A stretch of DNA of 64,000 nt from Aeropyrum camini SY1 = JCM 12091 (lineage in GTDB: Archaea; Thermoproteota; Thermoprotei_A; Sulfolobales; Acidilobaceae): contig NC_022521.1 of assembly GCF_000591035.1 (NCBI RefSeq), positions 310,001-374,000 on the forward strand, in the 5' to 3' direction. The notes under the pieces were generated by a model, which was not told the origin of the DNA, searched no databases, and saw only the letters and a list, made by a program, of their open reading frames with translations. Position numbers and translations under genes: made by a program. Positions 24,644-33,177 of the stretch are shown piece by piece (position 1 is the first letter of the stretch; each line of letters begins with the position of its first letter).

Positions 24644-24921
24644 CTGCCTTCAACCCCCAGGTCCCCATCTTCGAAGAGAGCTATGGCGAGGACCTCACCG
24701 CCCCTAGCCACCATAACCACGCGAGCACCCTCCCAGTCCAGCGTAACCCTGACAATACCGTCCAAGGCCGCCCTTGACCCGGAGATAATTGCGGCGAGGG
24801 ATCTGGCGTGTCTCGCCACAGACTCTATATCCCTGCCGACCCTACCCTCGACAACGGGATGCATAGGCGGAACAGAGTCTACACCGCCCCCTCTAACCCT
24901 CACAACCCTTATGCCACCCAT
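24601..24921 (-). CDS. Hypothetical protein, about 106 aa
   Basis: The frame opens at 24999, but ATG at 24921 (MGGIRVVRVRGGGVD) with an AGGGTG sequence upstream is a better start. The rest is an alpha/beta pattern (DIESVARHARSLAAIISGSR, ARVVMVARGGEVLAIALFEDGDLG) that could be a roadblock/LC7-like fold, but I cannot confirm that. It is convergent and overlapping with the DUF99 gene, which is unusual but not rare here. Confidence 0.5.
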   Translation of the reverse strand: MGGIRVVRVRGGGVDSVPPMHPVVEGRVGRDIESVARHARSLAAIISGSRAALDGIVRVTLDWEGARVVMVARGGEVLAIALFEDGDLGVEGSYPRLRASEASEAV

Positions 24922-25165
24922 ACCGGGCACCCTGGGGGATTTAGAGCAGCGGGGGAGATGCAGTCTCAACCCCCGTATTACACCCGCCGTTCCCCCCACA
25001 GCATCTCCCTGCTTCTATTGCAGCGCGGGTTTCCCTACTGGCTCCAGCCCCGCCGAGCCCAAAAGCTCAAGCTAAACAGCCATATAGGCTAGGCAGGGAG
25101 AGTACAAGCCGTGGCAAGACGGAAGAACACACGGCTCAACACAGAAAATCAGTATATAACGCCTT

Positions 25166-26269
25166 CTACCCTTCTATGAGGGGTGCCTCCAGGCTGGAGT
25201 ACGCGAGGCGCTCAGCCTTAGCTCTGCCGGGCAGCGCGAGCCTAAGCCCCCTCCTATTACCGATTCTTGGGGGCTCCTGCCCGTCGCCCAGGCGGAAGAG
25301 GTATGTGGGCCTCCTAAGGGCGTTGGCCTCAAGCAGGACCTTCATCACCCTCCACACCTTTTCCCCCCTACTGCCCCCCCTCCTCAGAGCCTCGGCCACG
25401 TTTGGGTAAGGCCCCTTCCAGTAGATGCAGGGGAGGAGCCTGCCGTCCCACGTGAGCCTCACCCTGTAGCAGCCCATGCAGAAAACAGGGTTCTCCACCG
25501 GGTCCACAAGGTATACTCTCACGCCGCTGGGCAGCCTGTACACCCTCCTGTTGTGGAGCCTCCCCGTCTCTACCGCCATAGCCATGGAAGACAGCCTCTC
25601 CTCCACAACGTCTATGGGTCTCCTGAAGCTGGATAGGACCCTCCTCCCCCTGCCAGCCGGGTGGACCTCTATAACCTGGAGGTCGAAGCCAAGGTCCTCG
25701 GCCAGCCTAAGTATCCTCCAGAACTCCCCCTCGTTAAGCCCCCTGAGGAGGACCATGTTTACCTTTACCCTCAAGCCAGCCTTCAAAGCAGCCTCCACAC
25801 CCTTCAGGGCAAGCTTTACCGCCCGTCTCCTGGTTATCTTCTCGTAGACCTCCTCGCTGATAGAGTGTAGAGACACATTAACCCTCGCCAGGCCCGCCCT
25901 CCTGAGGCTAGAAGCCTTGAGAGGCAGGAGTATCCCGTTGGTGGTCATAGAGACCTCACCGTACTTGGCGAGAACTGCAACAATCTTCTCCACATCACCC
26001 CTGATAAGCGGCTCCCCGCCCGTCAGCTTGAAACTATCAACACCCAGCCTGCTAGCCGCCTCACCGATTATATCGTAATCCTCTACACTCAACACGGGGC
26101 TCCAGCTGCCAGGCCTCATGGGGCCGGACTCCGTTGCTCCCTCCATATGGCAGAAGAAGCAGTCAAGGTTGCACTCGGGGGTTATGGCTATGCGGAGGTC
26201 CCTGAGGGGCCTTCCATAAGCATCGACTACCCCAGCCCCCTCTTGGCCACCTGCTAGTGTTGGAGACAA
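25166..26269 (-). CDS. moaA: GTP 3',8-cyclase MoaA (molybdopterin synthesis)
   Basis: Radical SAM enzyme for the first step of molybdenum cofactor synthesis. The SAM-cluster motif is CNLDCFFC at about residues 33-40, followed by FKLTGGEPLIR. The C-terminal cluster cysteines are FCMGCYRVRLTWDGRLLPC, as in MoaA. Length of 367 residues is a little longer than typical because of a C-terminal tail after EALRRGGS. It stands alone on its strand, with a tRNA gene on the far side of its promoter region. Confidence 0.88.
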   Translation of the reverse strand: MSPTLAGGQEGAGVVDAYGRPLRDLRIAITPECNLDCFFCHMEGATESGPMRPGSWSPVLSVEDYDIIGEAASRLGVDSFKLTGGEPLIRGDVEKIVAVLAKYGEVSMTTNGILLPLKASSLRRAGLARVNVSLHSISEEVYEKITRRRAVKLALKGVEAALKAGLRVKVNMVLLRGLNEGEFWRILRLAEDLGFDLQVIEVHPAGRGRRVLSSFRRPIDVVEERLSSMAMAVETGRLHNRRVYRLPSGVRVYLVDPVENPVFCMGCYRVRLTWDGRLLPCIYWKGPYPNVAEALRRGGSRGEKVWRVMKVLLEANALRRPTYLFRLGDGQEPPRIGNRRGLRLALPGRAKAERLAYSSLEAPLIEG

Positions 26270-26498
26270 ACCTTAAACACCCCTGACAGTTGGCAACCAC
26301 CCGCCACCGCCACCAGACGCCAGTCCCAGGCCCCGGTAAATAAACGCACTATGGAGCCCGGCGTATGCCAATGTTAACTTATAGTCTTAGGCTAGGTATT
26401 AAAATATATTAATATTTTGCAGTTCACACAGCGGATAATGCACTAGGGGCGTGCAAGGCTTATTATCTACCGTCCCCTAAATACTCCTTAAGGCTGGC
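26270..26498. other. Intergenic region between moaA and tRNA-Ala
   Basis: No gene is visible in these 229 bp. It holds an AT-rich tract (about 26398-26423, alternating AT) that may serve moaA or another transcript, and a weaker A/T box at about 26459-26466 that fits the promoter of the tRNA. Confidence 0.4.
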
Positions 26499-26575
26499 GG
26501 GCCGGTAGCTCAGCCTGGAAGAGCGCCGCCCTCGCACGGCGGAGGCCCCGGGTTCAAATCCCGGCCGGTCCACCA
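26499..26575 (+). tRNA. tRNA-Ala (CGC), CCA encoded
   Basis: GGGCCGG pairs with CCGGTCC, including the G3:U70 wobble that is the identity mark of tRNA-Ala. The anticodon arm is CCGCC-CTCGCAC-GGCGG, giving anticodon CGC. D arm, T arm GGGTTCAAATCCC, A73 and coded CCA (26573-26575) are all present. Its 3' end is one copy of a 32-bp direct repeat that flanks the downstream island. Confidence 0.97.
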
Positions 26576-26598
26576 GCGGGCCTCCCCCTCTAAACACC
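26567..26598 (+). repeat. attL-like direct repeat at the tRNA-Ala 3' end
   Basis: These 32 bp, starting GGTCCACCAGCGGGCC and ending TCTAAACACC, cover the last bases of tRNA-Ala, its CCA and 23 bp beyond. They recur exactly at 28161-28192. Flanking direct repeats rooted in a tRNA 3' end are the usual product of integrase action. Confidence 0.85.
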
Positions 26599-26949
26599 CT
26601 CCTAGCATTAATTCGGACACGCTAGTTTGCTATTGTTTTGTTTTTATATTCATCGGAGTTCCTCGCCGGTATTTCATCAAGAAAAATTTACTTCGCTATA
26701 ACCTTCAGGATACTTAAGCTGCCCATAGAGTTCACGTTCTTCCTCACTTTAGTCTATAAGTTATTTGGAAGGAGAGGCTGCTAACACAACCCTTTCTAGC
26801 TCTCAGGTTTTATGCTAGAATTCTATGTAACTTATACAGCCACTTATTCTCGGTCATTATACGGAAATATCACATAGTAGGGACTCCTTTGATTGTTGTC
26901 TAAATTGATCAGATGTCGTTTTTGAATCGTAGTTTCCGGATTAAGGATG
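26599..26949. other. Left part of the island, no intact gene
   Basis: About 350 bp of AT-rich sequence. On the minus strand 26748-26677 reads SEEERELYGQLKYPEGYSEV, like the start of an antitoxin; ITYRL just upstream is out of frame by one base and the reading stops soon after. It is therefore at best the remnant of a decayed antitoxin gene. No integrase gene is visible. Confidence 0.35.
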
Positions 26950-27243
26950 TTACCAATGATTATATATCCTGACCTGGTATATTCCATCTGTTATTGTTAT
27001 GTGTTTCTTGGCTTTGTAGACCCGTAGCCCCCGCCTCTTGGCCTCGCTTACTACTTTTTCTATATCGTTACATTTGAATTGCAGGTAGGGTGGATGATAG
27101 TCTATGCTTAGGAGGTGGCCAGCTTCTATTGCCTTCCTCGTATGGTTTATTGGCTGGCAGTAGATTAGTAGGAAGTCCATATATTCCGGTATCCCCAGGC
27201 CTGGGACCAGTTCTATCATCTTGACGGGGTGTCCACGCCTCAT
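26950..27243 (-). CDS. Small partner protein of the nucleotidyltransferase, 97 aa
   Basis: I do not recognise the family. The protein is alpha/beta by pattern, with FLLIYCQPINHTRKAIEAGHLL and KVVSEAKRRGLRVYKAKKHITITDG. It overlaps the end of the nucleotidyltransferase gene by 4 bp on the same strand, so the two are almost certainly one operon. Pairing of a nucleotidyltransferase with a small second gene on a tRNA-borne island suggests a toxin-antitoxin-like role, which is inference only. Confidence 0.65.
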   Translation of the reverse strand: MRRGHPVKMIELVPGLGIPEYMDFLLIYCQPINHTRKAIEAGHLLSIDYHPPYLQFKCNDIEKVVSEAKRRGLRVYKAKKHITITDGIYQVRIYNHW

Positions 27244-27797
27244 TTTAGACTCAACCTCCTGACGAGTCTGGCCAGCTCTTTCTCCAGGCCCGCCTGACGC
27301 GCCCTCTTATAGAGATAGTCTTTGTCTAGTTTGTGCCATTCCTGGCTTAGTATTCGCTTGAGGTCGGTTATGTCTTTCTTTTCTCCCGACATGAGCTTTA
27401 GCACTATAATGTCTTCTAGGCTTGGCAGGAGCAGGTTCTCTGAGAGCTTCTTGCTTCTCTCAACGAATTCTTTATCCAGGGTCAGAGGGGCATAGTTTAT
27501 ATCAACACGTATATCGTCCTCTACGAGAAGTCCCCACTTACGCCACTGAACCTTGAAGTCTCTGGACCTCAGCTCCCTCGTTATTGCATCCCTCAAATCT
27601 GTAGTGAACGGTTTATCGATAGTTACGTCCCAGTCCTTCGTCTCTCTCCCTAACCTTATTCCATGTATTATCAAGCTCCTAGCACCTATAAGGAGGGCTC
27701 GTATGCCTAGATCATTTAGAATTTTAGCGATGAGAAGCAGCGTCGGATGGATGTTTGCGGCCCCTGATAGGGAATCCTCGCAAGAATCCTGAACCAT
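27240..27797 (-). CDS. Nucleotidyltransferase, AbiEii/DUF-type
   Basis: 185 residues. The core LLIGARSLIIHGIRLGRETKDWDVTIDKP carries the nucleotidyltransferase Gly/Ser helix and the D-x-D pair (DWDV), and the third acid is in DIRVDINYAP. LPSLEDIIVLKLMSGEKKDITDLKRIL is the downstream helix found in nucleotidyltransferases of the AbiEii and MNT groups, where some members are toxins that modify tRNA. It heads a two-gene operon with 26950-27243. AT-rich codon use and flanking 32-bp repeats indicate acquisition. Confidence 0.78.
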   Translation of the reverse strand: MVQDSCEDSLSGAANIHPTLLLIAKILNDLGIRALLIGARSLIIHGIRLGRETKDWDVTIDKPFTTDLRDAITRELRSRDFKVQWRKWGLLVEDDIRVDINYAPLTLDKEFVERSKKLSENLLLPSLEDIIVLKLMSGEKKDITDLKRILSQEWHKLDKDYLYKRARQAGLEKELARLVRRLSLK

Positions 27798-28160
27798 TAC
27801 GGCAACCCCTAATTAGTCTATGAGGTTTAGTTCCTGTATGCGTATTGTTAGCATGCTCCTTCCGGTAGCAGGGCCAGACGCTGCTGTCAATGCTGAGAAC
27901 TGCAGCTTACGCCTATGTATAGGGGGATGGTTTAATGTGTATCTCGACATAACCATCACTGCCCCACAACCTGCACGGCCAGTAGATCGCATACTTCTAA
28001 CTGAATCGCGTCTTATGCGTACTACCGCAAGCGTTCTATGAAGCTGGGCAGATCACTCGCAGGAGGTTTAGAGCGGCTCTACACCAACCACGACGGTGCA
28101 AGTGTCGATTGAGACATCTCCATTCAAACCACAGCCCTCAGAGCTTCTCGCTTTCCGGCT
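27798..28160. other. Right part of the island, no convincing gene
   Basis: About 360 bp. Open frames on both strands are short and have no recognisable motifs; a minus-strand frame ending TIRIQELNLID near 27812 is open for about 70 codons but looks composition-driven. It ends at the right copy of the 32-bp repeat. I see no integrase, tRNA or clear promoter. Confidence 0.4.
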
Positions 28161-28192
28161 GGTCCACCAGCGGGCCTCCCCCTCTAAACACC
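28161..28192 (+). repeat. attR-like direct repeat, copy of the tRNA-Ala 3' end
   Basis: An exact 32-bp copy of 26567-26598, preceded by a weaker match (TTCCGGCT versus CCCGGCC) to the end of the T arm. It contains the stop codon (28184-28186) of the leftward ferredoxin-type gene, which shows that before insertion the tRNA and that gene were directly convergent. Confidence 0.85.
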
Positions 28193-28495
28193 TTCTAAGC
28201 CTGAGATTAGGGCTCTGGCTGCCCTAACGACGGAGACAATGTCTATCCTTGCTGGGCACACCTCCATGCACGCCCCGCAGAGGAGGCATGAGTATAGGGA
28301 TTCCAGATCCCCCTCTGTGGCCTTGCCGTCGAGGGCTACTAGGCGGGCTGAGAAGACACGGCCCCTAGGCCCGTAGCCCCTGTGCTTGCCGAAGGGTAGG
28401 GTGGGGCACACTGGCTCGCAGAACCCGCAGTAAATGCACTTGGACGTCTCTACCTTGAGGAACTCGAGGGTCCCGTCTAAACCTTCCCTGGCCAA
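28184..28495 (-). CDS. Double [4Fe-4S] ferredoxin-domain protein (GlcF/HdrC-like)
   Basis: 103 residues with two clusters of the type CIYCGFCEPVCP and CLLCGACMEVCP, spaced as in the iron-sulfur subunits of glycolate oxidase (GlcF), succinate dehydrogenase and HdrC. The C-terminal CCG domains of GlcF are absent, so it is a stand-alone electron carrier. A GlcD-type flavoprotein lies 3 kb away (31592-33028) and is a possible partner. It follows the 425-aa unknown gene on the same strand after 80 bp; its stop codon lies in the island's right repeat. Confidence 0.78.
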   Translation of the reverse strand: MAREGLDGTLEFLKVETSKCIYCGFCEPVCPTLPFGKHRGYGPRGRVFSARLVALDGKATEGDLESLYSCLLCGACMEVCPARIDIVSVVRAARALISGLEGV

Positions 28496-28575
28496 CGGGC
28501 ATCTACCCCTACATGCAGCACATGCAGCCTCCCAGGCTCCCGGGTTTGGCGAGCGCGCCAGCCAGAGAGTATCTT

Positions 28576-29853
28576 CTATATTTGTTTCTTGCCGGGCTTA
28601 TTTTCGCCTGTAAAGATTTCCCCCGCCTCCTCACCGAGCACCTTGACGACGCATTCGACAGCGTCCTCCTCACTGTAGACTCCTTTCCCGCCTATGCATT
28701 TGACTATATCCCAGAGAGCTTCCGGGGAGTTCTCTGTCGCGAGCCTGTAGAAGGCTAGGGGGACGCCGCAGCGTATTATAACCCTCTGCCTGTGGCTCCT
28801 CGGCATTCCTACCCCGAATATCCTGTATCCCCCCTTGACCCCCGTTTCCAGACACTCCCTGAGCTGCATGGCCCTGCTCCTCAAGACCTCCTCCAGAGGT
28901 CCTCCTATGCTGAGGGATGCAGCGATCGCCGCCGCCTCGGGCAGGTTCTCGTAGACCCAGTAGGCGCCCAAGTCTCTTGGAGCGCTGTCCGCGAAAGCCC
29001 TAGAGCCCAGGGTAACCAGCACCTCGTATAGGGCCGGCCCCTCACCCTTCGCGGCTCCCTTGAAGACCTGGCTCCTAAGCGCAATCATATTGTCCTGTGC
29101 GAAGGGATCCGTCTCGTCCCAGACCTCCACTACCCTGTCAATAACACCTAGGGGTGCTCCAGCGTCCTCGAAGACCGTTGCCAGGGATTCTATGTTATCC
29201 CATGCCGCGGCTGCCTCTCTACGCGCCACTGCTCCGCTCCTAACCCAGAACTCCACCCTAGGGAGGCGTATCCTCCTGAACCTACCTATAACCAGGGATA
29301 GGCCGGGTGACCTGTGGGTAGAGCGGCCTCTAAAGACGCCCTCGTCCTCCTCATAACCGGGCCCCACTAGAGCCAGCCCAGCCTCTAGACTGGCGCTGTA
29401 ACTGTAGAAGCCTAGCCTGCCTCTGAGGCCCCACGCAACCAGGTTGTCGCTCGGCACTGGGTGCCATAGCGTCTCGTCTTTTAGAACAGCCCTGTTCCCC
29501 CTCGTACCGTACATGCTCAGCGTGAAGTCCTCAACAAATCCCTCCAGCATGCCCTCGGCCTCCCTGAAACCTACCCTCCTGTATGCCGTGTTGACGGTAG
29601 CCCACCCCAAACCCTTCTCCACGGTCTTCCTATATCTCCAGCTGCCGCCCTCTATACTGGCCCTAAGTCCCCTGTTGAACGCCAGCACGCCCGCAGGCCT
29701 CTCAAGCTCTAGGGAGAAGCTGTATCTTATCCGGCTCCCCCGCTCTCCCCTCAGCATTGTGAGCCCGCTGACCTCGAGCCTCTCGATAGTGTTACCCGGC
29801 GGGAGGTCTATGACTCTCCCGCGGAGAAGTCTATTGAGCAGGGCACGTATCAT
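28576..29853 (-). CDS. Unrecognised 425-aa protein
   Basis: No family recognised. The N-terminal half is beta-rich (LELERPAGVLAFNRGLRASIEGG, LGFYSYSASLEAGLALVG), and the C-terminal half from about residue 210 is helical, with Cys residues at ECLETG, IRCGVP and VKCIGG. There is no signal peptide or membrane helix. Codon use is typical for the genome, so it is a real gene. It is probably cotranscribed with the downstream ferredoxin-type gene, so a redox role is possible. Confidence 0.7.
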   Translation of the reverse strand: MIRALLNRLLRGRVIDLPPGNTIERLEVSGLTMLRGERGSRIRYSFSLELERPAGVLAFNRGLRASIEGGSWRYRKTVEKGLGWATVNTAYRRVGFREAEGMLEGFVEDFTLSMYGTRGNRAVLKDETLWHPVPSDNLVAWGLRGRLGFYSYSASLEAGLALVGPGYEEDEGVFRGRSTHRSPGLSLVIGRFRRIRLPRVEFWVRSGAVARREAAAAWDNIESLATVFEDAGAPLGVIDRVVEVWDETDPFAQDNMIALRSQVFKGAAKGEGPALYEVLVTLGSRAFADSAPRDLGAYWVYENLPEAAAIAASLSIGGPLEEVLRSRAMQLRECLETGVKGGYRIFGVGMPRSHRQRVIIRCGVPLAFYRLATENSPEALWDIVKCIGGKGVYSEEDAVECVVKVLGEEAGEIFTGENKPGKKQI

Positions 29854-29950
29854 TTGGGCGGCTCCCTTAATACCTAATCCCCTCTTGTACAGAATAAAAC
29901 GCTTATATTATGTATTATATGATTATCTTATTATATAATAGGCCCGTAGG

Positions 29951-31465
29951 GTGGGCGTGTTGAATAGTAGTGAGAAGACTATTATAGTGGGAAGACTGCC
30001 CATAGGCTTCAAGCCCGAAGCCCCCCCGCCACCCCCTCTCAAAAACCTCATCATAGGCCCGGCCATAATCACGCTAGGCTTAGCTATCGGAAGCGGGGAG
30101 CTGATCTTCTGGCCGATAATGTCGGCCAACATCGGCCCCGTCCTCCTCTGGGCGGCCCTAATATCCCTCATATTCCAGACTGTATGGACGCTTGAGATGG
30201 CAAGGTGGACAGTATGGACGGGAGAACACTGGGTACTGCAGATGGCGCGCCTCCACGGCCTCGTGTCTGCCGCTGTTCTTTGGGGTCTCTTCACGTTCCT
30301 CGCGTGGGGCTTCGGAGGATGGGCCGCGGCGGGCGGTAGGTCGCTCTACGTCCTCGTAGGAGGCCCTGGCGAGGAGAGTTTTGCCACGGTGTTCTGGGCT
30401 ATAATACTGTTCCTGATAGTCTGGATTGTAGCCCTGCTCGCAGGAGTCGTCAGGGAGTGGGTGGAGTACATACTGACCTTCAAGATGGTGATAATCTGGA
30501 TAATGCTGCTGGTCAGCCTCGCCGTCGTGAGCAGCCTAGACGTGTGGGCTGACGTGATAAGAGGCACCTTCATACCATCGTGGCCCTCCGAGGCTATACC
30601 GGAGAAGGTGCCGTACTTCACCCTAGCATCGGCAATAGCTTTTATCGGAGCCGGCGGAACAACCAACATGTGGTATAGCTTCTGGGTGAGGGATGCGGGC
30701 TACGGGATGGGTGTCTACATAGGCCGCATACCAGGCTACCTCCGGGGCAGGCCGACCCAGCTCGAGATTGTGGGCTACCTGCCGGAGCCTACCCAGGAGA
30801 ATCTTAGCAGGCTCAGCGAGTGGTGGTCGAGGGTTAGGAGCGTTTTCTGGCTAGTATTCTTCCTTCTAAACTTCCTGACAGCAGTATTCTTCGTGGCCCT
30901 AGTCTACTCCGGCAAGAAGAACCTGGGTATAGAGACGGAGGGGGTTGGAGGGGTTGAGGTGATAGAGCTTCAGGCGAATATAGTGGCTGAGGCCTTCGGC
31001 TCCACAGTGATATCCGGGATCTTCCTAATAGTGGCTGCCGTCCTCCTCTTCGGCACACAGCTCAGCCTCACAGAGGGTGTTGCAAGGCAGATAGCAGACT
31101 CGGCTTATGTAGCCGTAGAGGGGTTCAGGCGTATCTTCAGAAACGACATCAGGACAGCCTATTTCGCCGTGATAACGCTCTTCGTGATATGGAGCAGCCT
31201 ATGGATTTCCCTAATAAACCTGGCTGGCATCAAGCCGGTGCTCCTCCTCCAGCTGCCAGCGAACATTAACCTACTGTTCCAGATAATATCGATACCGCTA
31301 ACACTGTACTTCATCTACTTCGTAGCCAGCAAGAGCGTCCCAAAGGAGATTTGGAACGCCATGAAGCCACACCCAATAGTGCCCCTCCTACTAGTCTTGG
31401 CCATGCTCTACTGGGGCTTCTTCGCAACCTTAGGCTGGATGGAGAAGTTCGGCCTGCTAGGCTAG
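29951..31465 (+). CDS. Nramp-family membrane transporter
   Basis: 504 residues with about 11-12 hydrophobic segments. The first, GPAIITLGLAIGSGELIFWP, resembles helix 1 of Nramp divalent-metal transporters, although the DPGN metal-binding sequence is replaced by GSGE. A large hydrophilic loop lies around residues 250-300 (DAGYGMGVYIGRIPGYLRG). Substrate is uncertain; the changed motif argues against a standard Mn/Fe transporter. A TATA-rich stretch lies at about 29905-29940 in the region it shares with the divergent gene. Confidence 0.7.
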   Translation: MGVLNSSEKTIIVGRLPIGFKPEAPPPPPLKNLIIGPAIITLGLAIGSGELIFWPIMSANIGPVLLWAALISLIFQTVWTLEMARWTVWTGEHWVLQMARLHGLVSAAVLWGLFTFLAWGFGGWAAAGGRSLYVLVGGPGEESFATVFWAIILFLIVWIVALLAGVVREWVEYILTFKMVIIWIMLLVSLAVVSSLDVWADVIRGTFIPSWPSEAIPEKVPYFTLASAIAFIGAGGTTNMWYSFWVRDAGYGMGVYIGRIPGYLRGRPTQLEIVGYLPEPTQENLSRLSEWWSRVRSVFWLVFFLLNFLTAVFFVALVYSGKKNLGIETEGVGGVEVIELQANIVAEAFGSTVISGIFLIVAAVLLFGTQLSLTEGVARQIADSAYVAVEGFRRIFRNDIRTAYFAVITLFVIWSSLWISLINLAGIKPVLLLQLPANINLLFQIISIPLTLYFIYFVASKSVPKEIWNAMKPHPIVPLLLVLAMLYWGFFATLGWMEKFGLLG

Positions 31466-31591
31466 ACAGGCCGGGTGAAGCCATGCCACCCGACCAGGCT
31501 GGCTAGGCTTTAGAACACCACCCCCTTTTTGCATCCTCTTTATTTCCCGAGCGGAGGTCCATGTTACTAGATAGCACTTAGGCAGCCAGTG

Positions 31592-33028
31592 TTACCCGGG
31601 CCCGACAACCTTTCCAGGGTTGAGTATGCCTTTGGGGTCAAACACCCTTTTTATGCCTGCCATGATCTCCAGGGCTTTCGTGGAGCCCACCCTCTCTAGC
31701 TCAAGCTTCAGAGCCTCCTTCTTTAGGACCCCTATGCCGTGCTCCGCACTCACCGTGCCGCCTAGTTCTATGGCCATCTTCATAACGTCGTAGTACCACT
31801 GAAGCGCGGCCTCCTTAGCCTTCTCGTCGTCTACAGGATAGCTTATTGTGGGGTGGAGGTTGCCGTCGCCTATGTGGCCTCCTAGAACCGTTTTGAAGCC
31901 GTACTTCGCCTCTAGTTCCTTCAGCCTCTCGACAGCATCGAGAAGCTTTGAGGGGGGGACAGCTATGTCCTCCATAAGCATCATAACCTTCCTCCCTTTA
32001 AACTGCTTCTGGGTGAGGAGCGCCTGGGTCGCGAATAGACTCCTCCTTATCTCTAGAAGCTTCTTCTCCTCAGCCTCCTCCATACTCCTAGCTGTGTAGA
32101 CGGAGGCGGCGCCTGCCGCCCTGGCTATGGACACCACTTCGCCCAAAACCCTCTCTGAGGCCTCCCTGTTAACGGGCACTCCTACAAGCAGCATGTGGCC
32201 GTCAGGCCTTATCGCCGCTCCGAGGGTCTCTGCTGCAAGCCTCGCCGAGTCTACATCCATGAACTCCATGAGAAGCGTATCTATAGCCCTCGACTTCACC
32301 TCTATGACAGCGTCCACCAGCTGCCTCATAGTGGGGAAGAAGGCCAGTACCACCACTACGTTCTCGGGCATCGGAGTTATCTTCAGTATAGCCTCCGTCA
32401 CTATCGCAAGCGTCCCCTCACTGCCAACTATTAGCCTAGCAAGGTCGTAGCCCTGCCTGCACTTGAGCGTCCTACAACCAACCCTAAGTATAGTGCCTTC
32501 CTCGTCAGGCAGCACTATCTCCAGGCCTAAAACCCAGTCTCTCATCGTCCCGTATCGGGCCCCCCTCATTCCTCCCGCTCCAGTGTTTACAGCGCCGCCG
32601 ACGGTTGCCACCTTGACACTACCCGGGTCTATAGGGAACATGTACCGGTGCTTAGAGAGTTCTACGTTTAGATCCCAAAGCCTGACACCAGGCTCCACCA
32701 CCACAACAGAGTCGAGGACGCTAACCTCCTTTACACGCCTCATCCTCTCCATAGATACGACAACCCCAGGCCTCTCTGGGAAGGCCCCACCAGCCAAGTC
32801 AGTCGAGGAGCCCTGGGGGTAGATGTAGATCTCCTTATGGTAGGCGTACCTCACAAGCCTAGACACATCCTGGGCTGACTCGGGTAATACGACGGCCTCA
32901 GCCCGGCCCTCAAGACCGCTTGGCTCCCTCGAATAAAGCCTCACTATATGCGGGTCCGATATCACCTTTTCAGGGCCTAACAGCCTCTCCAACTCCTCGA
33001 CAACACGGGACACAGAATCACCCTCCAT
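31592..33028 (-). CDS. glcD: FAD-linked oxidase, glycolate/D-lactate dehydrogenase GlcD type
   Basis: 478 residues of the FAD-binding type 4 family. PQGSSTDLAGGAFPE and PGSVKVATVGGAVNTGAGGMRGARYGT bind FAD pyrophosphate; the C-terminus has GGHIGDGNLHPT and the family signature GTVSAEHGIG. The enzyme oxidises D-lactate or a similar hydroxyacid. It lacks its own Fe-S domain, so an electron acceptor such as the ferredoxin-type protein at 28184-28495 is plausible. It lies alone on its strand. Confidence 0.9.
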   Translation of the reverse strand: MEGDSVSRVVEELERLLGPEKVISDPHIVRLYSREPSGLEGRAEAVVLPESAQDVSRLVRYAYHKEIYIYPQGSSTDLAGGAFPERPGVVVSMERMRRVKEVSVLDSVVVVEPGVRLWDLNVELSKHRYMFPIDPGSVKVATVGGAVNTGAGGMRGARYGTMRDWVLGLEIVLPDEEGTILRVGCRTLKCRQGYDLARLIVGSEGTLAIVTEAILKITPMPENVVVVLAFFPTMRQLVDAVIEVKSRAIDTLLMEFMDVDSARLAAETLGAAIRPDGHMLLVGVPVNREASERVLGEVVSIARAAGAASVYTARSMEEAEEKKLLEIRRSLFATQALLTQKQFKGRKVMMLMEDIAVPPSKLLDAVERLKELEAKYGFKTVLGGHIGDGNLHPTISYPVDDEKAKEAALQWYYDVMKMAIELGGTVSAEHGIGVLKKEALKLELERVGSTKALEIMAGIKRVFDPKGILNPGKVVGPG

Positions 33029-33092
33029 AACCCAAGTAGGAATATTATCTAGACCCCCTCTGGATAAGTCTTAGGAAGCCGAGCCTAAACGG

Positions 33093-33170
33093 TGGTGGGG
33101 CCGCGGGGATTTGAACCCCGGACCACGGGGTCCCAAGCCCCGCATCCTAGCCAGGCTAGACGACGGCCCC
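33093..33170 (-). tRNA. tRNA-Pro (TGG), CCA encoded
   Basis: GGGGCCG pairs with CGGCCCC; the anticodon arm is CGGGG-CTTGGGA-CCCCG, giving TGG. D arm TCTAGCCTGGCTAGGA and T arm GGGGTTCAAATCCCC are standard, A73 precedes coded CCA (33093-33095). No intron. It lies 7 bp before the tRNA-Ser gene on the same strand. Confidence 0.96.
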
Positions 33171-33177
33171 ACAATGC

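Noticed and set aside
26567-28192. An insertion sequence with a transposase
   Set aside because: No transposase motif or terminal inverted repeat; the flanks are direct repeats rooted in a tRNA gene.
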